Assembly (NCBI GenBank): GCA_034430425.1
Contig: DAOUEK010000043.1
Location: 5,413-69,412, forward strand
Length of the DNA: 64,000 nucleotides
Direction: 5' to 3'
Source: WVZH01 sp034430425
GTDB taxonomy: Bacteria; Chloroflexota; Anaerolineae; Anaerolineales; E44-bin32
In this document: in pieces, positions 24,632-32,909 of the stretch
Layout of the letters: every line of letters begins with the position of its first letter
Position numbering within the stretch: position 1 is the first letter of the stretch
Position numbers and translations under genes: made by a program
The notes under the pieces: model-generated
Database searches by the model: none
What the model was told of the DNA's origin: nothing
What the model saw: only the letters and a program-made list of their open reading frames with translations

Positions 24632-26091
24632 AACATGCGATGCAGATGAAATCACACCGGATTCACTTCCTCCTGCTGTTGGTATTCTTCGGCGCATGCA
24701 CACCCACGCCACCACCGCCAACGCCACAGCCTTCTCCCAACCCGACCGATACGCCTGTACCGACAGCCACGCCCACGATCGCGCCCTCACCAACACCGGA
24801 TGAAATACCCACACGCACGCAGTATGACTTGTCCGCGGTGTTCGATTACGAACACATGCGCCTCGACGTTGCCGAAGAAGTGACGTACATCAACCGCAGC
24901 GAAGTTTACATAAATGAATTGTTATTCGTTGTAGAACCCCTGCGCTGGGAGGGCGCCTTTCGATTAACCGACATTCGCTGGGAGGACGGCATGCCTTTAT
25001 CCGGCCTGCGGCTGGAAGGTGCCTGGCTGCATCTCCCACTGCGCGAGGCGCTCGCACCGGGAAAAAGCGTAGCCCTGTCCATTCGTTTCGAACTGGTCCT
25101 GCCAACGCCTGCCGGTGCTTTCGGCAACACCGGACGGCAAATCAATCTCACCGATTGGTATCCCTTCCTGCCGCCCTACGATCCTCAGCTGGGCTGGCGC
25201 GTTCATGCACCCGCATACATCGGCGAACACCTGGCCTACGACAGCGCCGATTTCCACATTGAATGGACCACCACCAATGCCCCCGTGCCGTTAGTCGTAG
25301 CAGCCAGCGCCCTGCCGGAAGAACACGATGGCACTCTGCACTTCGATCTACCGGCAGCAAGGTGTTTTACCCTCTCGCTCAGCGAGGAATTCGATGTTAT
25401 CTCAGTCCAGGTCGGCGACTGGACTATACGAGCTTTCGTCTTTCCCGAACACACACAGGCGGGCCAAACCGCCGTCGCCGTGGCATCCGAAGCGCTCATC
25501 CTGTACGACGAGATCTTCATGCCCTATCCCTACGACAGCCTGACCATCGTCGAAGGAGATTTCTTCGACGGGCTCGAAACCAGCGGTCTCTTTTTCCTCG
25601 ACCAAACTTACTTTGATTCCTACGTAGAATACCCCTCAGGCTGGTTGACCACCCTGGTCGCCCACGAAACATCGCATCAATGGTGGCACACACAAGTCGG
25701 CAACGACCCGGCCGTGGAACCCTGGCTGGACGAAGCCCTGGCCACGTACTCGGAACGCATATTTTACGAACATCGCCACCCCGAATGGGTCGAATGGTGG
25801 TGGTATCGTCGCGTGGATATCTTCCACCCGCAGGGCATGATCGACGGCAGCGTCTACGATTACGAGGATTTCCGCGACTACGTTGATTCTGTGTATCTGC
25901 GCGGCGTACGCTTCCTTGAAGCGCTGCGCATATGCGTTGGCGACGAAGCCTTTTTTGCATTTTTAAAGGACTACGCCCGGCGCGGCAATGACAGCTTGTT
26001 AACAGCGAAGGATTTCTTCCAGATTTTATCGGAGCACAGCAGCGAAGATACCTCGGGGATTACGAGGGAGTATTTCAAAACCGCGCCCTGA
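24628..26091 (+). CDS. M1-family zinc metallopeptidase lipoprotein
   Basis: A lipoprotein signal (FLLLLVFFGAC) is followed by a Pro/Thr-rich linker, an N-terminal beta domain, and the M1 catalytic site VAHETSHQWWHTQVG with the third zinc ligand in WLDEALATYSE. The usual GxMEN recognition motif is degenerate (FDGLETSGL), so peptide specificity may differ from aminopeptidase N. It probably trims peptides outside the cell. A second, catalytically altered homologue lies at 29953. Confidence 0.9.
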   Translation: MKHAMQMKSHRIHFLLLLVFFGACTPTPPPPTPQPSPNPTDTPVPTATPTIAPSPTPDEIPTRTQYDLSAVFDYEHMRLDVAEEVTYINRSEVYINELLFVVEPLRWEGAFRLTDIRWEDGMPLSGLRLEGAWLHLPLREALAPGKSVALSIRFELVLPTPAGAFGNTGRQINLTDWYPFLPPYDPQLGWRVHAPAYIGEHLAYDSADFHIEWTTTNAPVPLVVAASALPEEHDGTLHFDLPAARCFTLSLSEEFDVISVQVGDWTIRAFVFPEHTQAGQTAVAVASEALILYDEIFMPYPYDSLTIVEGDFFDGLETSGLFFLDQTYFDSYVEYPSGWLTTLVAHETSHQWWHTQVGNDPAVEPWLDEALATYSERIFYEHRHPEWVEWWWYRRVDIFHPQGMIDGSVYDYEDFRDYVDSVYLRGVRFLEALRICVGDEAFFAFLKDYARRGNDSLLTAKDFFQILSEHSSEDTSGITREYFKTAP

Positions 26092-26215
26092 TTTCAGCGC
26101 CAGTTAACCATATCAAGCCAAATTCAAAAAGCAGGACCCCGGTCGTGTAGTAGGACCGACGCGGGATCCTGCCGGGGATGGTCTCTATTTCCCGCAGGTA
26201 GGTTTGCGGTGAATT

Positions 26216-26434
26216 TTAGTTCGATGTCGATTCGTTGACCGGCCTCTCCGGCACAACGGCCATCATGACGCCATACGCCAACACGGCCGCAGGCGGATTG
26301 GCAAACAACCCGATCACGGAAAGCAAACGGATCAGCGTCGGATCGGATTGGAAATAATCTGCCAGGCCAGCGCAAACCCCCGCAATCATGTGATCATCTT
26401 TGGATCGATACAGTCTTTTATACTCGTCGGACAT
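26216..26434 (-). CDS. PspC-domain small membrane protein
   Basis: The ATG at 26434 (MSDEYKRLYRS) is preceded by GAGGAGGAA. The 72-residue protein has the PspC pattern KDDHMIAGVCAGLADYFQ, then DPTLIRLLSVIGLF, a membrane helix, and MMAVVPERP. PspC proteins take part in envelope stress responses in other bacteria. No other psp gene is adjacent. The frame is open further upstream but lacks a better start. Confidence 0.88.
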   Translation of the reverse strand: MSDEYKRLYRSKDDHMIAGVCAGLADYFQSDPTLIRLLSVIGLFANPPAAVLAYGVMMAVVPERPVNESTSN

Positions 26435-26561
26435 AACATTCCTCCTCGTAGCAACCATTCTGAATCTCTATACGCAGTTCGCGCTGCAAGGTTGCAAGCC
26501 CGCGGGTCGAGACGGCCAATGAAAATTCAAGATTCCGATGAAGGAAAAAAACGAGACGGAA

Positions 26562-27245
26562 CTAGGTCGTGCTTTCGAAGCTCTTCCGCGCCCAGGCCAG
26601 GTCGTAATCGACCTGCCAGGGCAGGATTTCGACGTAATCGAGGCCAAGACCTTCCAACACATCGGCGAAGTCACTGCGGCGGCAGGTCTGGCCCAGGATC
26701 CAGGGCGCTTCCCAGCCCACCCGGTTGGTCACCACGACCCAACCGCCAGGTCGAGTCACACGCACCATTTCGCGGAGTGATTCCTCGGGCTGGGGTGTGA
26801 ACTCGAGCATTTCCAAACTGACGACCATGTCGAAAGTCTCGTTCTGAAAAGGCAGTGGCACAGACCAGGCCTGCATCCAACGTGCCCGCCCATCGTTCGT
26901 TAAACGACGCCCCCGATCGATCATGCCGCGGGAGGCATCCAGACAGATGATCGAACCCTGGAAAGCATGCAGCGGAAGCACCCGTCGCGCCAGGCGGCCG
27001 GTGCCTGCGCCGACATCCAGGATGATGGCATCCTGCAAGGACCGCAGCGTCCCGACAACCGGTTCACCCAAAAACCGCCGCTCCCAATCGGGGTCGAAAT
27101 TCTTGATGCGTTCGTAATGGGAAGCCGCCAGATCGTAAAGCCAGACCACGAACCGGCGTCCGAGGTGGGCTCCCTCGCAGATCCAGATCTCCCAGATCAC
27201 GAAGGCGATCAACAGTACAAGCAGGATAATGATGATCCAGAGCAT
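26562..27245 (-). CDS. Membrane-anchored SAM-dependent methyltransferase
   Basis: An N-terminal anchor (MLWIIIILLVLLIAFVIWEI) is followed by a class I methyltransferase core: motif I AIILDVGAGTGRLARRVL, acidic IICLDASRGM and FDMVVSLEMLEFTPQPEESL. It resembles the exporter-linked methyltransferase at 10266-10901 in domain order, although the sequences are not close. It may methylate a lipid or quinone-like substrate at the membrane. Confidence 0.82.
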   Translation of the reverse strand: MLWIIIILLVLLIAFVIWEIWICEGAHLGRRFVVWLYDLAASHYERIKNFDPDWERRFLGEPVVGTLRSLQDAIILDVGAGTGRLARRVLPLHAFQGSIICLDASRGMIDRGRRLTNDGRARWMQAWSVPLPFQNETFDMVVSLEMLEFTPQPEESLREMVRVTRPGGWVVVTNRVGWEAPWILGQTCRRSDFADVLEGLGLDYVEILPWQVDYDLAWARKSFESTT

Positions 27246-27300
27246 AGCAGAAAAAGAGTCGGCCTCATCACCGACAGCAAATTAAACCAATGATGTCCAA

Positions 27301-28134
27301 TCAGGAATTCGTGTTTCCGATCAGACGTTCGGTCATGGCCCGCACTCGTTCTTCAGCCCCCCGGAATCGAGCCGGGCGCGCGTGAGCGAGCATACGCACC
27401 AGCGCGTAGACCATGCTCTCCAGGACAACCTGACCTACACCGGGATCCGGATGGGAGAATCCTGCAAGCACGATGTCCGCAGAGACTGCAGACTGCGATG
27501 AAGGATTCGCCACGAGACAAACCGTGTGGGCACCGGCATCTTTCGCGCCGTCAAGCGCTTCGGCGATGTACGGTGTATCCTCGGTGACACAGACCGCCAA
27601 AGCCAAATCCCGCTTGCGCGCGCCGGCGACCGCGCGCGCCAGATCCGACGGACTGCCGCCGGAACGATGCACCGTATATCCAGCAGCTTCCAAATACGTT
27701 GCCAGCGTATGTGCAGGGGGATCTGCGTACCCTTCGGCCAAGACTATGATTCGTTCCACTTCATCCAACAGCGTTATCAGTTTATTGGCAACCTCGACCG
27801 GGAAACTTCGTTGAACCGCCCGGAGGGTTTGCACGACTTCATCCAGGGCATTGGCAGCCGCCTCGGAAGGTGTATTGGATTCGGTTTTTACTTCGAGAAA
27901 ACATTCCCGCCTGACACGTTCGCGAATTTCAGCCTGCAGCTGCGGATAGCCCCGATAACCAAGATGCTGCGAAAACCGCACGACCGTACCCGGATCGATA
28001 TCGATTGTATGGGCCAATTCCGTAGCGGTGAGAAAAGCCGCTTCGGTATAGGAATCCAGCAAGAAATTGGCCAGCCGCACAAAACTCGGAGAAAGCCCGT
28101 TGCGGGCATTCCGAATGCGCTCTTCGTACATCAT
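27301..28134 (-). CDS. MurR/RpiR-family transcriptional regulator
   Basis: The N-terminal RpiR helix-turn-helix (RLANFLLDSYTEAAFLTATE ... IDIDPGTVVRFSQHLGYRGY) is followed by a SIS sugar-phosphate-binding domain (~residues 115-250: IIVLAEGYADPPAHTLATYL ... AVCVTEDTPYIAEALDGAKD). Such regulators respond to phosphosugars. The start at MMYEERI is chosen from the family; the frame extends 25 codons upstream with no good start. No sugar-utilisation gene is beside it, so the target is unknown. Confidence 0.87.
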   Translation of the reverse strand: MMYEERIRNARNGLSPSFVRLANFLLDSYTEAAFLTATELAHTIDIDPGTVVRFSQHLGYRGYPQLQAEIRERVRRECFLEVKTESNTPSEAAANALDEVVQTLRAVQRSFPVEVANKLITLLDEVERIIVLAEGYADPPAHTLATYLEAAGYTVHRSGGSPSDLARAVAGARKRDLALAVCVTEDTPYIAEALDGAKDAGAHTVCLVANPSSQSAVSADIVLAGFSHPDPGVGQVVLESMVYALVRMLAHARPARFRGAEERVRAMTERLIGNTNS

Positions 28135-28337
28135 CGGAGATGTGGCTTTTTTATTATTCACCAAGCGTACACTATCATCCTTTGAGAAAGTGGGAAAACT
28201 ATAGCACAAGGGGCGCTTAGAGGCAAAACCGTGAAAATGACTGCAAAATTTGTTGAATGGTACTTATTGCACGCAAAACAACCGCCATCGACGTATAACT
28301 CGAAACCATCTGTTATATTTGATCCATCAACTACGCG

Positions 28338-28366
28338 TTGACCCTCCGCAGACCACAAGCTATAAT
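28338..28366 (+). promoter_or_regulatory. Promoter of tRNA-Val
   Basis: TTGACC and a perfect TATAAT are spaced by 17 bases and end 9 bases before the mature tRNA. Confidence 0.85.
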
Positions 28367-28375
28367 TTGAGTTCC

Positions 28376-28452
28376 GGGCGGATAGCTCAGTTGGTTAGAG
28401 CGCTTCTCTTACACAGAAGAGGTCGCAGGTTCGAGTCCTGTTCCGCCCACCA
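28376..28452 (+). tRNA. tRNA-Val (anticodon TAC)
   Basis: A complete cloverleaf has acceptor GGGCGGA/TCCGCCC, D stem GCTC/GAGC, anticodon stem CTTCT/AGAAG with loop CTTACAC (anticodon TAC) and T stem GCAGG/CCTGT. Unlike the tRNA-Lys of this window, the 3' CCA is encoded. Confidence 0.97.
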
Positions 28453-28460
28453 GACTTCAA

Positions 28461-28492
28461 AAACCGTCTGTCGTAAACGTCAGGCGGTTTTT
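28461..28492 (+). terminator. Intrinsic terminator of tRNA-Val
   Basis: An AAACCGTCTG / CAGGCGGTTT stem (one G-T pair) with a ten-base loop is followed by TTTTT, nine bases after the tRNA end. Confidence 0.85.
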
Positions 28493-28646
28493 CGGCAAAC
28501 ACACCTACATTATTCTCACATCACAGTTCTCATCGGACTCAGGCGAACCGCATTCGATCCAAGGAATTTCAGCGGAGAAATCGCAGGATCAAGATAACCG
28601 GTGTTCGATAGCTTCACTTCGGAAAACACACCTGCAGGAGTACTTC

Positions 28647-29879
28647 ATGTCGGGGATCAGCAATTGGGAACTCGTGGGTCTTATTCTCTTAATCAGCTTC
28701 TGTGTCTGTGGCATTTATTATCAACACCTGCGGCGTAACGTACTCAAACCGCTCGCCCATCTCGAAGAACGTTACCACCAGATCTTCAACAACTCACTTA
28801 ATGGCATCGCCTACCACGAAGTAGTCGTCGACGATGAGAGTGGAGATATCGATTACCGCTTCGTTGAGGTTAATCCAGCTTTCGAAGAGCTGACCGGCCT
28901 CAAAGCAAGCGAGGTGATCGGGAAACTGAATCGTGAAATACTGCCCCAGGCAGAGCAAGCGATATTTGAAGAAATATACAAGCACGTGGCGGAAACCGGA
29001 GAAGCCGAGCGGTGTGAAATGTATTCCGCCACCCTGGAGCGTTATTTCCAGATAATGGCATTCTCTCCCTTACCCGATTGTTATACTGCGATCTTCACCA
29101 ACATTACCGAGCGAAAGAAATATGAACAATCCTTGAAAGACCAGTCGGCCTGGCTTGAGACACTCATCGAAGAGCGGACGGAAGAACTCCGTGAGGCACA
29201 AGCAAAATTAATCCAGCGCGAGAAGATGGCTCAATTCGGCCAATTGGCCCGAGGGATCGCCCACGAATTGCGTAATCCGTTGGGCGTGATATCCAATGCC
29301 GTGTACTACATAAAATCAACCTACGCCGAAAAAGAAAGCACGATGACTGAATATCTCAACATCATCGAAACCGAAGTCAATAACTCCGAAAAAACCATCA
29401 CCGACTTGTTGGAGTACTCCCGCGAGCCAATCCCCCTGCAGGAGGAAACCAATCTTTGCGAACTGCTCGATGAAGTCATGAACCGGCTTCCGCCGCCAGA
29501 ATCAATACAAGTATCGATGAACTCCGACGATTCACTGCTGACCGCGATGATCGACGGCAGACAAATCGGGATGGTGCTGGCCAATTTGCTCACAAATGCA
29601 TATCAGGCAATGCCAAATGGAGGGAAATTGAATATCGACATCACCCAAGATGATAACCAGGTGAGACTTGCCATCCGCGACACAGGATCGGGAATTTCTG
29701 CAGAAAACTTAAAATCAATCTTCGAACCCTTTTACACGACCAAACCCAAGGGAATTGGGCTCGGTTTAGCGATATCCAAGACACTCGTTGAGGCGAATGG
29801 GGGTCAAATACGTATCGAGAGTTCCGAAAATGAAGGCTCAACTTTCACCCTCACCCTGCCCCACTCGCTGGAAACGTAG
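28647..29879 (+). CDS. PAS-domain sensor histidine kinase
   Basis: The 410-residue protein has one N-terminal helix (LVGLILLISFCVCGIYY) and a PAS domain (~residues 40-150: YHQIFNNSLNGIAYHEVVVD). A coiled coil follows, then the phospho-acceptor motif GIAHELRNPLGVISN. The HATPase domain shows VLANLLTNAYQAM, IRDTGSGIS and GIGLGLAISKTLVE. It signals to an unknown response regulator; none is adjacent, so it is an orphan kinase. The PAS domain contains no obvious haem or flavin motif. GGAG lies before the ATG. Confidence 0.93.
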   Translation: MSGISNWELVGLILLISFCVCGIYYQHLRRNVLKPLAHLEERYHQIFNNSLNGIAYHEVVVDDESGDIDYRFVEVNPAFEELTGLKASEVIGKLNREILPQAEQAIFEEIYKHVAETGEAERCEMYSATLERYFQIMAFSPLPDCYTAIFTNITERKKYEQSLKDQSAWLETLIEERTEELREAQAKLIQREKMAQFGQLARGIAHELRNPLGVISNAVYYIKSTYAEKESTMTEYLNIIETEVNNSEKTITDLLEYSREPIPLQEETNLCELLDEVMNRLPPPESIQVSMNSDDSLLTAMIDGRQIGMVLANLLTNAYQAMPNGGKLNIDITQDDNQVRLAIRDTGSGISAENLKSIFEPFYTTKPKGIGLGLAISKTLVEANGGQIRIESSENEGSTFTLTLPHSLET

Positions 29880-29952
29880 CCCCGACAGCATGACTGAAGA
29901 TTGAAAATCAGGATAAAACCACTACAATACCAATTCCACTTGAGAGGTGGGA

Positions 29953-31533
29953 ATGTCTCGGCGTGCAAAGGTCATCTCATTCATTTTGCTTATAAACCTC
30001 ACGACGGCCTGTTCACGATTGGGGCAATTCGGCGCGAATCTCCAAGCAGCTACAAACACGCCTCTCGTCAATCGCTCGCTTCCAGCCGCCTTCACCCCAA
30101 CCGCATCAGCGACCGCTATTCCCCCCATTCCTGCGACTCCGGCGATTTCCGCAGGCTCACAACAATCCGCTCTACTACCCGATTACGCCGCGGATGCCGA
30201 TGCCTTTCCCAACGCAACGCGATATGACATCGAAGTAGACGTTGATTTCCAGCCAGGATCGGCGGAAGCTCAAATCGAAGGTGTCGCCCGCATCCGTTTT
30301 ATCAATCCACTCGAACAAAACCTCTCACACATCGTCTTGATGCTTTGGCCAAATAACGAACAGTATAAAGCCCATATGCAGACGGGTTCGGCACTGGTCG
30401 AGGGACAACACACCCTCATGAAACCCATGCTGGATGGAAAAGCACTGCGTCTTGATTTACGCCCCTCACTTGCACCCGGTCAGAGCGTCGACTTCAGCAT
30501 CCCCTTCTACCTTGAGATCGGCACGATCCACGAACTCGCGCCCAAGCGCATGGGTATTACCGAAGGCGTTCTCATCGCACCGACTTTCTATCCCTTAATC
30601 CCCAGGCTGGCAGATGGCCAATGGGACACCTACGCTGCCCCACCGGCTGGAGACACGACCAATTCCGAAGTCGCCTTCTACAGCGTGCGCATCACGGCAC
30701 CCGAATCCCTCGCCGTGGTTGCCACAGGAGTAGAAAATGCAAGAAACACTACCCCAGAAGGAAAGCAGCAAATTGACTTTCACAGTGGTCCTGTACGCGA
30801 TTTTGCCTTCGCCATCGGTCCCCTGGAAGGAACAAGCCGGTCATCCGCCGGGACAACACTGAACGTATGGACACTTCCACAACACAATTCGAATGCGCAG
30901 ACCGTATTGCAATCAGCCGGGATTCAAGTGGAATTACTGGGCGAGATTTTAGGACCGTATCCCTACCGCGAACTCGACCTGGTCGATGCACCGCACGCCT
31001 TTGAGGGAATCGCATACCCGGGCCTGGTTTTCGTCGGGACTATGGGGACGAATTGGGTCATCGAATCCACCGTTCGCGACGTCGCACACCAATGGTTCTA
31101 TGGGCTGCTTGGAAACGATCAAATTCGTGAACCGTGGCTGGATGAAGCAACCGCATCATTCGCCACGGCGCTGTACTACGAACGAGCATACGGACTGGGT
31201 CAAGGCACCGGCTATTTGAGTGACATTCGGGCTATCCTTCGAAGCCACCCGGACTCAACACAGCCCATCGGTCTGACCGTCGATAGATACGAGAATGACT
31301 CCGATTACTGCACCTTCATCCAACTCAAGGGAACCTTATTTCTCGAAGCGCTGCGCAACAAACTAGGATCGAACCGGTTTAATGCATTCCTTTCTTCACT
31401 ATTCACGCAGTATCGCTACGGCATGATAAGCGCCGAAGATTTCCAGGAGACCGCCGAAGCGACCTGCGCATGTGATTTGCAAGATTTATTCGACTTGTGG
31501 GTCTACGAAGGCGGTGAAGTTTTCCCACCTTGA
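29953..31533 (+). CDS. M1-peptidase-like secreted protein with altered active site (probable pseudo-enzyme)
   Basis: The ATG at 29953 follows GAGGTGG; a short signal with a possible lipobox (LINLTTAC) comes next. The 526-residue protein is laid out like the M1 peptidase at 24628. The helix reads VRDVAHQWFYGLLGND where active enzymes have VAHExxHQW: the first zinc-ligand His and the catalytic Glu are Arg and Asp, while the second His and the downstream WLDEA are kept. Hydrolysis is therefore unlikely, and a binding or scaffolding role is inferred. It is alone, following the histidine kinase by about 70 bases. Confidence 0.82.
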   Translation: MSRRAKVISFILLINLTTACSRLGQFGANLQAATNTPLVNRSLPAAFTPTASATAIPPIPATPAISAGSQQSALLPDYAADADAFPNATRYDIEVDVDFQPGSAEAQIEGVARIRFINPLEQNLSHIVLMLWPNNEQYKAHMQTGSALVEGQHTLMKPMLDGKALRLDLRPSLAPGQSVDFSIPFYLEIGTIHELAPKRMGITEGVLIAPTFYPLIPRLADGQWDTYAAPPAGDTTNSEVAFYSVRITAPESLAVVATGVENARNTTPEGKQQIDFHSGPVRDFAFAIGPLEGTSRSSAGTTLNVWTLPQHNSNAQTVLQSAGIQVELLGEILGPYPYRELDLVDAPHAFEGIAYPGLVFVGTMGTNWVIESTVRDVAHQWFYGLLGNDQIREPWLDEATASFATALYYERAYGLGQGTGYLSDIRAILRSHPDSTQPIGLTVDRYENDSDYCTFIQLKGTLFLEALRNKLGSNRFNAFLSSLFTQYRYGMISAEDFQETAEATCACDLQDLFDLWVYEGGEVFPP

Positions 31534-31571
31534 TTGGAACCAGATACCCATTGAAGGATATTAAAAGTAGA

Positions 31572-31595
31572 GAGCCTCATCCGTGAATGAGGCTC
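31572..31595 (-). terminator. Terminator-like hairpin between the M1-like and pilin genes
   Basis: A GAGCCTCAT / ATGAGGCTC 9-bp inverted repeat lies with a six-base loop between converging genes. On the minus strand it is followed by TCTACTTTTAA, a weak T-tract, so it may end pilin transcripts. Confidence 0.5.
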
Positions 31596-31627
31596 ATCAG
31601 CTATAGCAATATTGCGACGGAAAATAA

Positions 31628-31774
31628 TTAGATATTGGTAACGATGTTGCTGAATACGTTTCCGATGGCAGGTCCAAGCAGCGCCAAGATTACGATCACG
31701 ACAACGGCGATCAACACCAAAATCAGAGCATACTCAACCAATCCCTGCCCTCGTTCCTTCGGAGCAAATAACAT
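31628..31774 (-). CDS. Flp-family type IVb pilin
   Basis: This 48-residue reading frame has the Flp/Fap pilin layout: a short basic leader (MLFAPKERG) and QGLVEYALILVLIAVVVIV with the conserved Glu five residues into the mature helix. It ends in GNVFSNIVTNI. AGGTGGTG precedes the ATG. Flp pilins are cleaved by TadV and assembled by the Tad machinery for adhesion. No tad/cpa gene is present in this window, so the subunit must use a system encoded elsewhere, or it serves as a lone pilin. Confidence 0.85.
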   Translation of the reverse strand: MLFAPKERGQGLVEYALILVLIAVVVIVILALLGPAIGNVFSNIVTNI

Positions 31775-32150
31775 TTTCTTTCACCACCTTTCTTTTTATA
31801 GTATCGCAGTTACGTACCAGGTAGACGGATTTCTTAAGATCCTTAGCTCATACTACTATAAGTAGAATAGCACAGGAATCATGATAATTTACCTTACAGA
31901 GTCCTAACGAAAGGATGAAGATGCAAGAACCAGACCACAGTGTATTTCATCTGCAGAGTACAGGCAAGTTGGATGTGATTTTGCATCGTATCGGTTTTGA
32001 TTAATCCGGAAAATGAGCCCCATTAAAAACATGCCTTTTGGGGCAGGAAATTGACCTTACAGGTATTAACCCAGAGCCTGAGAAATGGTTACTTCTAGTA
32101 CAAGCCGGCATGCAAGAACACGAGGTATTTGACAGAAGGTAGCGAAAGGG
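31775..32150. other. Spacer upstream of the pilin gene
   Basis: This stretch holds the pilin promoter region (no clear -35/-10 pair was recognised) and a small CTACT-ata-AGTAG palindrome near 31851-31863. It also holds the interrupted frame described at 31921. Confidence 0.4.
31921..32142 (+). pseudogene. Interrupted short frame, possible gene remnant or 27-residue peptide
   Basis: An ATG six bases after AAAGG opens a 27-codon frame (MQEPDHSVFHLQSTGKL...) ending in TAA at 32002. After two close stops, the same frame continues with protein-like sequence (LGQEIDLTGINPEPEKWLLL) to TAG at 32140. The shared frame suggests a decayed gene, or a short peptide followed by chance coding-like DNA. The family was not recognised. 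Confidence 0.3.
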
Positions 32151-32288
32151 CTACCAGCGCACCAATTGGATCAGCATTGTGAGGATCATCATCACACCCA
32201 TGATCGCAAACAGAACCTGCCCAATGCGCATCCGTCGCTTCTGCTCGCTGCTCATTTGTTGCTTCTTATTCTTTTGTTTCTTTGCCAT
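32151..32288 (-). CDS. Small single-pass membrane protein
   Basis: The 45-residue product has a very basic N-terminus (MAKKQKNKKQQMSSEQKRR) and one C-terminal membrane helix rich in Met (VLFAIMGVMMILTMLIQLV). GGAG is positioned before the ATG. The composition and charge pattern look real, but the frame is short and the function unknown. Confidence 0.6.
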   Translation of the reverse strand: MAKKQKNKKQQMSSEQKRRMRIGQVLFAIMGVMMILTMLIQLVRW

Positions 32289-32909
32289 CGGACACTCCGA
32301 TTGTCATGATACCATGGGGACAGAAAGCCGTCCAGACGAAGTAAAAGCGCCACAACCCAATCCCCACGATTTCCAGTCATCATCCTTCCATCACCGATCC
32401 GATCAACGCCAGCTGCCTCGATAATGCCGGAGTTCTACCATAAAACCCAACAAACCGAAAACTGAGGGGGCAATTTTTCCTTTCTGCTGCCAGCAATTTT
32501 TCGCGTCCATCCGCCGAATTCGCCCCATGCTTCCAACAATCCCAAATTCCTGTTCGAATCTCGATTTGTCACGTTGATTCAACGTTGAGTGGGATACGCT
32601 ATTATGTTGAGACTGATGTCCCAAGCCATCGAATGGCTGCATTAAAAATCGACCCGGCAGGCGCATTCCAGCGACGCAACGCTGTGACGATGGCCCCCGG
32701 GCCGCAGTGTCAACCCTGCTCTTTTCGATGTTGTAAAGGGGGCATACGCCACTTATTGACCGCAGTCGAACGAAGTTCCATCACCATGTAGAAAAGCGCA
32801 TTCGATAGTCCATCTGTCAAGGAGGTGACACCCGATTTGAAGGTAAAGTGCAGTATTACACGATCTACAGAAATAGGACTTCATTCTCTTTCCTTGGAGG
32901 AGGAAACTC
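32289..32909. other. Gene-free region upstream of the secreted metalloprotease
   Basis: About 620 bases carry no convincing gene. A small perfect palindrome TCAACGTTGA occurs near 32579-32588, next to a TATTAT box that could be a promoter of the downstream gene. A GGAGGAGG ribosome site precedes the protease ATG. Confidence 0.35.
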
